From the NCBI GenBank assembly GCA_013180625.2, contig SNVD02010585.1, positions 248,001 to 312,000 on the forward strand: 64,000 bases of DNA, read 5' to 3'. Below, piece by piece: positions 45,981 through 59,097 of the stretch. The DNA is from Boswellia sacra. Lineage: Eukaryota; Streptophyta; Magnoliopsida; Sapindales; Burseraceae. Both the position numbers and the translations under genes were made by a program. Each line of letters opens with the position of its first letter. The stretch's first letter is position 1. The notes under the pieces were generated by a model. The model searched no databases, had not been told where the DNA came from, and worked only from the letters and a program-made list of their open reading frames with translations.

Positions 45981-46233
45981 TTGTAAAGAAATATATGACT
46001 AATTGATTGAATATTGCTCATGTGACATATTCCTTGAATTAAACCTTGTTCTTAAACTTTGGTGCCTTTAATATGTAGTCTTCTCCTTAGCTTCAACACT
46101 TAATAAGCCTCTTCTTGATTTTACAATTAGTTCAATAATCTTATTCTTACACATAAATAAACATATTAGTAAATCTCAATGAATCAATGTGTATTGTTAT
46201 CATCAAAATTATCATATAACCTTAGGGCTAACA

Positions 46234-46541
46234 TCTTTTTATACAAACTCACTCATATAATCGCGATCTAGACTCTAGGGTTGTGCATGGGTTGGTTTTG
46301 GGTGGGTTTTTAGACTAACCTAACCCGGACCAAAACTTTTGGATTGACCACATTGGAACCCAAATCAGCTCATTTATTTTAAGATCTAAACCAAACTAAA
46401 CCAATTTAGTTCAATTTGGCTCGTAATTAATTGGGTAAGCATAAATTTCTCAAGAATTTGGATATCATTTTAGTGCACTTACATATTTGGCTAATGCTAC
46501 ACAATCTTACATAAAATATATGTATGTGTAATTAAAGTATG
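46234..46541. other. Intergenic region between the solo LTR and copy B
   Basis: About 300 AT-rich bases. I see nothing I can name. The segmental duplication begins at its right edge. Confidence 0.3.
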
Positions 46542-48224
46542 CATAAGAAAAAAATTACCAATAATAGTAAGGTAATGAAAATGGTAGATTAAAAAAAAAA
46601 CCCTTCCTCTAAGTTGCTTAAGCAAAAAAAAAGTCCGAAGCTTTTGTTTACTAGGGTTTCTAGGATAATAAATATGATATATTGTTTATAATTTTATATT
46701 TAATATGATGATATTTTTTAATTTTGAGTGGGTTTGGGTGAAGGAAATTAAACCCAACCCAACCAATAAAAATTTCAAGTTGCAATAATGTAACCCAAAT
46801 AATCCAAATCAAATAGTAAACCTAAGGGATGGTCTAGCCAGCCCTCACTTTTCAACTCCTTAACCCCTTCTAAATTCACTAAATTAAAGATTTTAAATCG
46901 TTACTTTTTCCCATTAAACCTCAATTGATTCCCATCTTACCATTTTAATTTAATACTCAATTTTCTATTGCTATTGCCTTAATTTGCACTTCTCAAAATT
47001 TTTTCATAGCAGCCACATGATCTATCATGTCCTCAAAGGTTAAGGTTAACTTCTCTTTATAGTTTGGTTAATTTGTTTATTTGATCATAATAGCTCATGT
47101 TTCATGATTATGTATTGGATTTTTATTCTCCTTATGTAGAAATTGGAGAATTATTTATGATCCGTTTACTTGTTGGGTAAGTCTTGGTATGAATGTTTTG
47201 AGGTTGGAGATCCTGACTTGTTTTTTTATGGCCCTAAATTGATTTTTAGGCTTGGATTCCAATTCTGTGATGCACATTATAGTGTGGTTCAAGCTTGCTT
47301 TCGACTACATAAGCTACTTTCAAAGCTTGGTACGCTCATTTGAAAATTAGAATATGATATTCATAAGGAAACAGGCATCTCGAATACTCAGTTTTACTTT
47401 AAGCTTTTAATTCTTTATTATGGAATAATGTTAAATAATATAAAAGTTGTTTACTCTCCACTAGTAGTTGTCCTATGCATACACCAAACCAATGCTTCAA
47501 ACTAACTATATGGTATTTGGTGTAATTTCTGGAATAGTTTTTTGTTTTGGCCCCTTTCATTAATTTCTTTTTATTTATTCTTTCAGTTAATATCTTAATA
47601 ATGAAACATGCTAGATGTTATGAGCGTGTATATATATACATACATATATATATGTATGTACATATATATACTTGATATAAGAAGTTTTCTACCTCAAGAT
47701 TTTCCTATTCCTATAATTTGTGAGCTTATAAATGGTTGTTTATTTGTTTGACAAAGTTTTCCTTCGAACGTAGTCGTGAAAGGTCATATAATATATGGCT
47801 TTCGTGCAATTGGGTAAAAATTGATGGGTCATAATAAAAACATTGATGTATTTAAAACTCTTTTGTTTTTTTTAGTAAATTTTATTAAGGGTAAAATTGT
47901 TAAAAGAAATAAAAATAAAAGTGGGGGATGAAGATTTAGAAGGTAGGGGTTGAATGAAATGATTCTAAACCCAAGCCAATCCTTATTTTTCGGTTTAGTT
48001 TGGTTTGGATTTTTGGTTTTTGTTCCATAATTATACTTACTTGTTACAACGATAATTTCATTAATATATGCAAACAAACAACCGAGACTATTATTGTACT
48101 TAATGTTATATTTAAATGAGCAAACAAACTATCCTGACTCTTATTGATAAGTATTGTTTACATATTATAACATGAGTACAAAAAAAGGAGGTACGTAGTG
48201 ATGATAAGGCTATGCAATATGTGC

Positions 48225-48729
48225 TGGATGATGGAAGGGGAATCACCAATCAATAGATCTTGTTTTCTTCCAACTGAAAAAGCAAAGCACTCGATCATGT
48301 CCAGATCTTCATACTTTATTGTGTAAGGAAGTTTCCAATGCTATCAAAATGATACAGCAGCATTGCTAGAAAGATCTCAACATTCGCCATACCAAATGAA
48401 ATTCCTGGGCATATCCACCTTCCAGCACCAAACGAAATGAATTCAAAATTATTCCCCTTATGTTCATTAGAACTATGTAGGAATCTCTTAGGATTAAACA
48501 TCGTTGGTTCAGTCCAATATTGTGGATCCCTTCCCATTGCCCATTGGTTAATAATGACTCTTTTTTTGGCAGGTATGTTGAATCCATTCGTCTCACATCT
48601 CTCTTGACTTTCTCATGGCAGTAACAAAGGAGTGGGGGGTGGAATCTCAAAGTCTCTTTTATTACTAGCTTTAAAAAGTTGAGTTCATTAATACCCGTTT
48701 CATTTGCCTTCCCTCACCTCAGCTTCTGC
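48225..48729 (-). pseudogene. CYP71-like P450 pseudogene B, C-terminal part
   Basis: On the minus strand, [20 protein letters not shown] keeps the K-helix ETLR. A one-base loss in the C-run near 48630 then shifts frame, and a TGA replaces Arg in LLLPRES. The next block, open at 48537-48316, reads [20 protein letters not shown], then [19 protein letters not shown], where the invariant Arg of FxxGxRxCxG is Trp while the Cys is kept. The reading ends GNFLTQ-stop, cutting the last ~30 residues. The gene is split at 48729 by the CACTA insertion; its upstream part is at 63353-63943. Confidence 0.8.
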
Positions 48730-50037
48730 CACCACATGAAAATTGACTTTTTGTGACGAAAATCATTTCGTCGCATTACAGTCGCAATAAGTTAGTCACA
48801 GAAAGTCTTCTTGCGGCAAAATTTAAATTCATCGTCAAAAACTTTTTTTGTGAGGAAAATTTCGTTGTGAAATCCCACTTTGACCTACAAAATTTTTGCC
48901 AAAGAAAAAACCGTAATAAGCTCAATTTTTTTGCGATGAAACTTGTTTTGCGATGAATTCAAATATTGTCGCAAAAGCATTAGAAAACAATTCATATTTT
49001 TTTATAAAATTATTTTTACTGGAAAATTTTTTGCGACCAATTTTTCGTCACTAAAACTAACCTTTAAAGACAAGAAATTCGTCGCAATAAACTTTTTTAG
49101 CGAAAATTGATTATTTTTTAAGAATTTATGGATTTTATACTTTAATTAATTATAAATTTTAAAATAAATGAATTGTCTCATTGCACAACTTAATTCTTTA
49201 ATTGAATAATTTTATTCATTAACAAAAAATTACAAAAAAAATTTATCACAATATATTTTTACAATATATCAACCTTGTTTTACATAGCAAAATTAAAAAA
49301 AAAATACAAGAGAATACAAAAAAGAGAAAGAAAAACACGAAACTTCATCCTTCGAAAATTCTTTTGTTGCTTCATTTTGTATCAATCTTCAAATCTTCAA
49401 TTGCAATCCATCTTTAAAAATACCTATTAAAAAATAAAATATTAAGTAATAATTAAAGCATAAAAAAATGAGTGTATGAAAAAAAAAACCAATGTTAAAG
49501 AAACAAAGAATTTTAGAATGTTGAATTACATTCCATCTTCAAAATTACCTATCAAACAAAAGACAATAATATCAATCAAAAATTAAAATAAATAAAAATA
49601 TATTAATCTTCTAAAGAAAATATATTACAATATTAAAGTAAAAAAGAGAGTAAGAGTATTTACGAAGAATAATGATATTAGAAAAAGAAAAGAAGTGGAG
49701 AATTGGAAGTGATGGAAAAAAATGAAACGATCTAAAAAATTAACCCATGCATATATAATAAGGGTTTGATATTTTGCAATGAAATTTTAACCTTTAGTGA
49801 CGAAAATTTCGTTGCGAAAGAATTTTTAAAATTATGAAATAAATCAAAGCGGGAAAAAGTTCGCCAAAAATTTTTATTATGACCAAAATTTTGATATTTT
49901 GCAATAAAATTTTCATCAAGAAAGAATTTCAAAATGTTAAAATTTCAAGTGCGGGAAAGAGCCCGTCGAAAATTCATTTTGCGACAAAATTTTGACCTTT
50001 AGCGACAAATTTTTTACCGCTAAAGAACTTGAATAGT
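48730..50037. repeat. Left subterminal and internal repeat region of the large CACTA
   Basis: Words such as TTGTGACGAAAATC, ATTTCGTCGC and TTTGCGATGAA cluster at 48750-49110 in both orientations. A second cluster at 49770-50035 repeats a roughly 110-120-base module (TTTTGCAATGAAATTTT..., AAGCGGGAAAAAGTTCG / AGTGCGGGAAAGAGCCCG). Between them, 49110-49770 is AT-rich with no gene. Confidence 0.65.
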
Positions 50038-50879
50038 ATTTTTGTTTAACTTGTGATAAAAACTAGAATAGTATTTTGATTCCTTTTCTACTGTTTCTAG
50101 ATGATTATTATAGGAAGTATTTGGTTTACAATAAATATCCTCTTAGATTAGGATATTATTTCTTGTATCCTAATTAAAATAGGAGAATATTTATTTGTGC
50201 CCAAATTCCTTTAGGAGTTTAATTATAACACTTCCTATTATATTTCTCCTTATCCTAATATGATTTTGATTAGAATTTTTACAGTATTCTAAAAGAAATT
50301 TTGTCAAGGCCTCTCACTATATATATACAGCGTTATTTCTACATAATGAAAAAAAGATAGATTGGCGGGTTAGCTGATTCTTGATTTTGGCATTCCATGA
50401 ATTGATAGAAGAGCTTCAACGCAAATTGGAATGCTTCTTTAATTTGATTCTTTGAGTCTTTTGATTCATGTATGAGTGGTAAAAATCGTACATGAGTTGT
50501 TGATTGAGTCTGTGAGAGTTAGTAGACACTTGGGATAACTTGCGGGTTAAGTGTTTATGTAATTCAATATCAGACTTCATGTGTTATGTATAACTTAACA
50601 GTGTGTTGTTAAGTTATCTGTGACAGAGAGTGGGTAGTGTCACTAGAGTTTAAGATCTTTGTGAAGATTTTGTTTTAAAAAGATTAGGTCAGTGTGTAAG
50701 GGTGAGTCAGCACTGTAAAAGGTCCTAAAGATTGTACAAACAAGAACTTAGTGAATTGCAGCTCTATAGCTATACGTGGATGTAGGTTTTATAATCGAAC
50801 CACGTAAAAATCTTCTGTGCTGATTTACTTTACAGTTTACTGTTGTATTACTTATAACTGCATACTTCCAGAACTCTCA
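50038..50879 (+). repeat. 5' LTR of the Sirevirus-like element, truncated at its start
   Basis: It matches the 3' LTR from TTTTTGTTTAACTTGTGAT onward and ends GAACTCTCA. The first ~45 bases, including TGTTGGTGTCAACG, are missing; CACTA-type repeat sequence abuts directly. Copies are otherwise close, with a short indel near 50380 (GTTGTGTTTTGAGAGAGTC is present only in the 3' LTR). Confidence 0.88.
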
Positions 50880-50958
50880 ATTGGTATCGGAGCAGGTTCA
50901 ATGATAGACAAGTGAAGAAAACGATAAGCCTGGTCTAGAAGAATAGAGTTTATTCGTA

Positions 50959-53900
50959 ATGGAGGATTCGGAACACAACCATCTATCCTTGATGACAGTA
51001 ATTATTCATATTGAAAGGTAAGAATGATGATGTATATCAAATCTCTTGATGATAGGGCATGGACTAGTGTGCTTAAAGATGGACACCGCCAATGAAGTTG
51101 AATGCTTTTGGTGATTCCGAATCCAAACTTAAGGATGAATGGATTGATGAAGAATATCGACGCTCCAACTAGAATTCAAAGGCTCTTAACGCAATCTTTG
51201 CTGCAGTGGACTTAAACAACTTCGGACAGATTTCAAGGTGCAAAGTGGCCAAAGAAACATGGGACATACTTGAGGTAAAACATGAAGGTACTGCATCTGT
51301 TAAAAGATCTCAATTGATGAGATTAAATTCTCAATTTGAAAATCTGATGATGCATGTGGATGAGTCAATTTCTGAGTTTTGCTTTAAGATATGACACATT
51401 ACAAATTCAGCATACATGCTTGGCAAAACTTTCACGGATGTAGAAATTGTTAGCAAGATAATTAGGTCTTTTCTAGATAAATTTCAACCTAAAATTTCAG
51501 CCATTGAGGAAGTTAAAAACATTGATGAGATGAGGGTTGATGAACTGATTGGCATTCTCTAAAACTTTGAAATTAATCAAAGTACTAGAAAGCAAAAAGG
51601 AAAAAGCATTACATTTAATGTGAAAACTGAAAAATCTGATGATGAAAATAATGATGAGCTTGATGAAACTGATTCTAAACAGATTGATTTTCTAACAAGA
51701 AATTATGTCAAGTTCATGAAAAGAAATTTCAGGAAAAAGAATCAAGGAAAGCCATCAAACTCAAGTGAAGAAAAATTCTGAAAGTTCAGCAAGGAGAATG
51801 GCAAGAAGAAGCCAAAACAACTTGAAAAGAAAGGGCAGATTCAGTGTTATGAATATTCTGGTTATGGGCGTATTCAATCTGAATGTGATAATCTCAAGAA
51901 GAAGAACAAAGGATTGATAGCAACCTGGAGTGATGAATCAGAATTGGATTCAAAAGATCAAGATTGCATGAGCAATTTTGTTGCATTTACTGCATCTCCG
52001 ACTGATAAAGGGAAAGCTGTTATGTCTAACATAACAGAAAATTACAGAACCAGTGTTGATCATTCTGATGAAAAAGATGGACCAGAATACTATGAATAGT
52101 TGCAAGAAACATACAATACACTCTATGGTGAATGGCTGAGTCAGAAAGAAGAAATTAAAACCTTGAAGAAGAAGATTGAAGTGTTGGACTATGAAAAATC
52201 CTATGCTGAAAACCAGATCTCAGAACTGGAGACTATTTTGATAGACAAAACAGCACATATTGAGAAAATCACAATAGAACTGATTGAAAGAAAGAGGTGT
52301 GTTGATCAACTCAAAATTGGAGCAGCCAAACTTGATCAGATCTTGAGTCTTGGAAGAGACAACTCCAATAAATATGGATTGGGGTACACAGAAGGTAATG
52401 TTGCATCTTCATCAAAAACAGTTTTTGTGAAAGCCTCAACATCAGGTAAGAATTCAGAACTTAACTCTTTAAAGTCAAGCCCTGATTCCAAGAGCAGTGA
52501 GACATTTGTCTCTCTACTGAGTTCTTTCAAATCCAGTCCTGAAAAGGTAAAGAAATTCATTCCTACTTGTTATTTTTGTGGTAAAAAGGGACATATTAGG
52601 CCTAGATGCTTTAAATTGTTGAATCTTTTGCATAAGAGATCAAAACAGTTCAAACTGTTACCAAAATCACAACAGCAGTGGGTTAAGAAAGACAAGACCG
52701 TTTGTCATGTTGCTTTCACTGCTCTTAACCAATCATCTAACGATTTGTGGTATTTTGACAGTGCTTGTTCTAGGCACATGACTGGAAATAAACAGTTTTT
52801 AATAGATTTTAAAGCATGCAGGGATGGTAATGTCACATATGGAGATAGAGCAAAGAGTAAGATCATTGGTAAAGGCACTTTGAATGTCAAAGGTCTACCC
52901 AATTTTCAAAATGTCTTACTGGTTGAAGGTTTGAAAGCTAATCTTACTAGTATTAGTTAGATTTGTGATGACAAGTATATTATTAATTTCACACAAAACA
53001 AATGTATGGTCTTAGATAATTTTGGTAAATGCATTCTAGAAGGTAATAGATCTTCGGATAATTGTTATTTGGTAAAGATTGCATTTCAAGCTAGGATTTC
53101 GGATTTAGAATTGTGGCATCAAAAATTAAGCCACTTAAATTACAAAGACTTGGTTAAATTAACTAAGTTAGGTTTTGTAAAAGGAGTCCCTAAACTTGAT
53201 GACAAAGTTAATAGAATTTGTGGACTATGTCAAATGGGAAAACAAATTAGAAGTTCACACAAGTCAAATCCACATCTTAGCACATCCAAAATACTTGATT
53301 TACTTCACATGGATCTTATGGGTCCTATGCAAATTGAAACCATTACAGGTAAGAGATACATATTTGTTTGTCTAGATGATTTTTCTATATATACTTGGGT
53401 TGATTTCATTAAAGAAATCTTATACTTTTGAAGCTTTTAGGAATCTTTGTGTTAAGCTTGAAAATGAGCAAAATAGGAACATAGGGAGGATTGTGAGAAT
53501 AAGAAGTGATCATGGCAAGGAATTTGACAATGTTAGCTATGCTGACTTTTATAAATATCATAGAATTGATCATGAATTTTCAGCTCCTAAAACCCTTGAA
53601 CAGAATGGCATTGTGGAAAGGATGAATAGAACTCTTCAAGAGATGGCTAGAGTGATGCTTAATAGTAAAAAGTTGACCAAGAGGCTATGGGCTGAAGCAA
53701 TAAGCACTGCTTGTTATATTTTCAATAGAGTTTTTCTTAGACCTGGTACTAACCAAACACCTTATGAAATTTTGAAAGGTAAAAAACTGAATTTGAAATA
53801 TTTTCATGTTTTTGGATGCAGGTGTTACATCTTAAATGACAGAGAGCAGTTAGAAAAATTAGATCCGAGAAGTGATGAATGAGTCTTCGTGGGATATGCT

Positions 53901-55851
53901 CAAAATAGCAAAGCATTTCGAGTTTACAATCTGAGAACTGAGGCAGTCGTGGAATCTGCAAATGTAGTATTTGATGATCTGGACGATTATGCAAAGTACT
54001 CATAAGAGGAAAGCATAACTAGCTTCAAAGATGATACAGAGAAGACAGATTCAGACAGCAATAATAAAGAAGATTCTGTTATGAAAAAGAAAACAACTAC
54101 TGTTACACCCGACGTAATAGTAACATCTGACAACTCAGATTTGAATAAGAATTCAATCAGGAATGAAGATGAAAAGAAAGATCCACCCACATGGATTCAG
54201 AAGGCACATCCAACAAGTTCTATCATTGGAACACCAGATGGCATGATGAAGACTCGGAGCAAGGTAAGAAATCAGGTAAGGTTTGCATGTTATGTTTCTT
54301 TAGTTGAACCAAAAAATGTGAAAGAAGCCTTAAAAGAAGATGTTTGGATTCAAGCCATGCAAGATGAACTTAATCAGTTTAAAAGGAATGAAGTATGAGA
54401 ATTAGTTCTTAGGCCAGAAAATGAAAATGTTATCGAAACTAAATGGATATTTAAAAATAAAATTGATGAAAGTGGACAAATAGTAAGAAATAAGGCTAGG
54501 CTAGTTGCACAAGGTTACACATAAGTAGAAGGCATAGACTTTGATGAAACCTTTGCACTAGTAGCTACTTGCAATTGCTTGTTTGCTTGATTTAAAGTTG
54601 TACCAAATGGATGTTAAAACAACATTTTTAAATGGCTATCTTAATGAAGAAGTCTTTGTTGAATAGCCTAAAGGATTTGAAGATCATAAACATCCTGATT
54701 TTGTGTACAAATTGCACAAAGCTTTGTATGGTTTGAGACAAGCTCCTAGAGCTTGGTATGAAAGGTTGACAAACTTTTTGATCAATAGAGGTTATAAAAG
54801 AGGCAGCAATGATAAGACTTTGTTTATCAAACATGCATCTAACTATCTTATTGTTGCACAAATATATGTTGATGACATTGTTTTCGGATCAACTAACAAA
54901 AGCAAAACTAATGAGTTTGTTAAATTGATGCAGGAAGAGTTTGAAATGAGCATGGTAGAAGAATTAAATTTCTTTCTCGGATTACATGTTAAGCAAATGA
55001 ATGATGGGATATTCATATCTCAATCAAAATATGCTAAAAATCTTGTAAAGAAATTTGGGCTTGAAAATGCAAAACCACTGAAAACTCCTATCAGTACTAA
55101 TCTAAAACTTTCAAAAGATAATGCAGGTAAAGATGTTGATGCAAGTTTATACAGAAGTTTTATTGGCAGCCTGCTATACCTCACAGCAAGTAGACCAGAC
55201 TGCTTTAGTGTAGGATTGTGTGCAAGATTTGAAGCAAATCCCAAAGAATCACATCTTACAGCAGCTAAGAGAATTATCAGGTATGTTCATGGAACACATG
55301 ATTATGTAATATGATTTTCTAAAGATACAAATTATTATCTTGCAGGGTTTAGTGATGCTGGCTGGGCAGGAAATGCAGATGACAGAAAAAGTACCTCAGG
55401 AAGATGTTTTTATCTTGGTACTAACTTGTTATAATGGCACAGCAAAAAACAAAATTCTATTTCTTTGTCTACTGCTGAAGCCGAATACATAGTAGCACGG
55501 AGTTGTTGCACACAACTACTGTGGATGAAGCAAATGTTGAGTGACTATGGTATTGAACAAAAGCCTATAACTGTGTTTTGTGATAATACTAATGCTATAA
55601 ATATTTCCAAAAATCTTGTTCAGCATTCTAGGACAAAACACATTGACATAAGATACTATTTTTTAAGAGAACTAGTAGAGTCTAAGGTGATACACATTAA
55701 ACACATCTCCACTGATAGACAATTGGCTGACTTATTCACTAAGGTATTGGATACAACAAGATTTGAAAATCTAAGAAAAGCCTTACGCATCTGTCAGTTA
55801 TCTAAATTAACACTGTGTGCTGTTATGTTATTTGTAACTATAATATCATAA
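50959..55851 (+). pseudogene. Broken gag-pol polyprotein (Sirevirus-like)
   Basis: A gag start candidate is ATGGAGGATTCG at 50959. Gag runs to about 52960 with a coiled-coil-like stretch (52100-52300) and a CCHC knuckle CYFCGKKGHIRPRCF (about 52567-52611). An earlier knuckle-like CYEYSGYGRIQSEC (about 51846) is degenerate. The protease keeps WYFDSACSRHMTG (about 52747). Integrase zinc-finger and core motifs span 53110-53700 (LWHQKLSHLN, RSDHGKEF, QNGIVERMNRT), with a frameshift near 53400. Reverse transcriptase (54410-55010) keeps FLNGYLNEEVFVE and YVDDIVFGST. RNase H ends near 55851 with STAEAEYIV and TKHIDIRYYFLRELVES. Scattered stops (for example about 53881, 54004, 54397, 55312) break it. 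Confidence 0.88.
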
Positions 55852-56522
55852 GTTTCTTCTAATTAATCATGTGTGAGCTTTGATATAAAAAATTGGGTGA
55901 ATGATAAGATACTGGTTTAACAATGAAAAATACAAAGAGGGCTACCAGTATATGATGCGTGAAAACCATCTATTGAGAGTAACTTCATTGTATCTAGGAA
56001 ATATGGTGAGGTCAACCACTCAAATGGAAAAGGGCTAGCTCTATACATGTGTGAAAGCTACTGTATTTATTTATAAAATCCACACTGAGACTAAATTTTG
56101 TGTGTGTAAGAAGCCTACTCAAGTTGATCACTCAATTGGATTAAGTAATAAAATTAATAAAGGTAAATAATCAGCTCTGAAATATGCTTTCTTAGAATTA
56201 TTCATATGATGTTCAAATACTGTTGTTATGTTATTGTTAACTGTTTGCTGTTACATTTTTCTTAACACACGATACTCTTTGTGCTTATCCAAAATTTGAT
56301 TTTCTTATGTGTCCATGTGTTAAAAATGCCATGTCAGCGTTATTTTATTGAGGGGGAGAAGTTGCAGTGGTGGGAATCCTAATTCTATTAGAATTCTTTA
56401 TTCAAATGGGAATCAAATTTGAATTTTTGTCCATTAATGCCAGTTATGAAACGGTTTTGGAAATAGAATTATCATTAAATTTTGTTAAAAAAAAAATTGT
56501 TTTAAAGTCGGCCTAGTATATT

Positions 56523-58547
56523 ATGAATAGTTTTTGGGCTTCTCCTGTTCATACCATACTCCAACTACAGTTTCTTCCCTATTCCGCGTCTTGCTTCTCT
56601 CTTCCTGTTCTGGAAATTTTTTGTAGACCAGTAACCCTAACCATGGTGACCTCATCTGACTCGATAAAGACAACAGTTCTTCCTCTTCTCACAGTGACTC
56701 TAGTTATAATAGGAGCAACAGTGTACTATCGTCTCTGACACAATAAGCACATGCAGAGATCGCAACTGATCCAGCCATGAGCAAAGATGGGCTTGTTCCA
56801 ATAATGAAGATAAAGGACAAAATCAAGCCGAAGTACAACAAATTCTCATGGTAGCTATCAAACAAAAGTTTGAGAAACACACTTCAAAGAGGAAACTGCA
56901 GATGGAAAGGCCGGTGAAACTGTTAGATTTCGACACCTATGGCTTGGGTGAGATGATTGAGTCTATTTACTGGACTCGTACGGTAACAAACTTCCTACCC
57001 CCTATGAAGGCTTTAATTCAAGAATTCTATGCAAACATTACTACTGCCATTGATGATCCTAAAAGCTTTTATTATCACAAAGTTTATTATAGAGAAAAGT
57101 TTGTTAACCTCTCTCCGAATGTTATAAACACTTTCTTGGACATTCCCATTGGCAGTTTACATGTATTAGATGAAGAATTTAATATGGTTGAAGTGATAAA
57201 GGAATTGACTGGTAGAACAGATATTGTTTGGAAACCGAAAGATGGTATAGATTAGCAATACCTTAGGAAGAAATATCGAGTGATGTAGAAAATAGCTCAG
57301 TTCAATTGGCTTCCTTCTTTCCATCAAAATCAAGTTCGGGAAGACAGAGTGAAATTTTTATATTGTTTAGGCACCAATCAACCAATTAACTTTGGTTTGC
57401 TAGCCTATAGATCAATTGTACAGATTGGTTCCTATCACTCTGATTATTACTTGCTTGTATGTCCATGCTTAATCCAAGGAATTCTTGCACAGAATAGCAT
57501 CCCTATAAGTTCTAATTAACAGACAGAAATTCTGTCTAAGTCAATCACCAAGGGATTTCTTCACAGATTGCATGATAAGTCTGAGTTGCCTGTCCCTGAA
57601 CCGAAGCAAAGAAGAGTTAGGAAAAATTGGATGAAAAACGTTGAAGAATAGCTTGTCTTGATCAACTCTACTTTAACAGAAATTGTGCAGGATTTGAAGG
57701 AAATTAAACTCAAGCAATCTACCTTGGATGCAAAGTTTGCAGGACATCTTGATACTACAGCAGAGCCACAGCCCCTGAAGACTGAAACGTGGTTCCAGAG
57801 AAACCAACTGAGGAGATTCCTGAGGCTAATGAACCTTTGCCTGAAGAATCTGAGCAAATGCCTACAGCAGGTCAAGCTGCACAATCTACTGTTGAGACAG
57901 ACATAATAGCAAAACAAAAGCAAAAGGCAAAACCAATCAAGTCTTCTGCGAAGGGCACTGGAAGGAAAGGAAATAAGACAGTTGACATGGTGAAGAAACC
58001 ATTTGACCAGAAGAAGAAGAAGAAAATTAAATCATCAGCTCCAGCTTTAAGAGATGAATCTGTGTCAGATGAACCAACACAAGCAAAATTCGGACTGAAA
58101 CAGCCTTCACCACTTGTTGAGAAAGAACCTCATGATTTGCCACTCCCTGAAGCAGCTGAAGCATAGCCTCATACCTCTCCACCACTAACTCAAATCACCA
58201 CCACATGTAGTTCAAATCACCTCTCTTGTAGAGGAATCAACTGCACTAGTTCCACATCCACCATCACCAACTGCAGATAGGCCACTGGTTTCTTCTTCAC
58301 AATAGCCTATTGTTACATTACAAACAACAGAAACCAATGCAGAATTCTATGAGAAGGACATCAGACGAATTATGGCTGAAGTTACTGCTACTTCCTCTAA
58401 CACTATTGATGCACAGCCAGCACCTGTACCCTCTGAACAGGCTACCCCACTCCTCGGCGCAAGTTTAAAATAGTAGCTTGCAGGACTAGAAAGCGTCCTG
58501 GTAGCTCCACTTCTCCACCAGTTCGCAAGTCTCCTAGACTTAGTTAG
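56523..58547 (+). pseudogene. Env-like / plant-transposon-protein region of the Sirevirus-like element
   Basis: This lies between RNase H and the 3' LTR. Open pieces are 56523-56738 (with an inner ATG at 56643 and a hydrophobic TVLPLLTVTLVIIGATVYY segment) and 56848-57255 (LLDFDTYGLGEMIESIYW, then LIQEFYANI, then FLDIPIG), which fits the conserved N-terminal domain of the extra reading frame seen in Sireviruses. A later Lys/Pro/Glu-rich region at 57789-58166 follows, and a basic end RKRPGSSTSPPVRKSPRLS closes with TAG at 58545-58547. Stops at 57253 and elsewhere break it. The role of this frame is unsettled; a retroviral envelope function is a guess based on position. Confidence 0.7.
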
Positions 58548-59097
58548 TTTTGGCCACTTATGCTGAAATCAAGAGGGAGAATATACGGAGTTGCTAGTAA
58601 TCTTTTTGTTTTTGTGCTGATCTACTGATCTTGCTGATCTCTTTTTGTTATTCTTTTTGTTATCTCTGTTTTAACTATGTTTTTTTTTTTTTTTGTTGCT
58701 TATTCCTCAAAGGTGTAAGTAAGAAGTGAGGGGGAGTAAGAACTAAACTTCTTATGTTGTGTGTGTGCATTCGAATTTTGTTGATGATTTGTGTTTTTAC
58801 TATGTTTATTTCTCATTTGATGAATGTTTTTATTTGATCTGATGATGCTTTTGATTACATAGGTGTTTGACAAGTTTGTCAAATTTCAATTTTGTGATTG
58901 CATTGACAGGTTATATATATTGTGACAGTGTTCTGCTATGAGATTGGTAACAACACACTGATTATTTCCTTGCACATGATATTTGTCTGTTTGCTATTTC
59001 ATAATAACTTATGGTTATGTCTAACTTATCATGTGTGATTTTCTTTGATCAGAAACAATTTAGTGTTTTCATCACAAGTTGCCAAAAAGGGGGAGAT
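58548..59097 (+). other. Multiple polypurine tracts before the 3' LTR
   Basis: Purine tracts AAGAGGGAGA (58571-58580), GAGGGGGA (58728-58735) and AAAAAGGGGGAGA (59084-59096) precede the 3' LTR. The last one abuts it and is the likely plus-strand primer. A further AGGGGGAGAA lies at 56351-56360, upstream of the env-like region. A poly-T run of about 14 is at 58681-58694. Confidence 0.7.

Larger units (their letters stand above)
44484..46233 (-). mobile_element. Solo LTR of a retrotransposon, minus orientation, TSD TCTTT
   Basis: Read on the minus strand it begins TGTTAGCCCTAAGG (46233) and ends CCTGGGTCAACA (44484), giving TG...CA termini. It is flanked by TCTTT at 44479-44483 and 46234-46238. 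A minus-strand TATAAAAGG box is at 45232-45224, with the R/U5-like CCGTGGACGTAGGTAAGG word and GCCGAACCACGTAAATCGAG downstream. No internal coding region, primer-binding site or second LTR is present, so this is the product of LTR-LTR recombination. At 1750 bases it is a long LTR. Confidence 0.88.
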
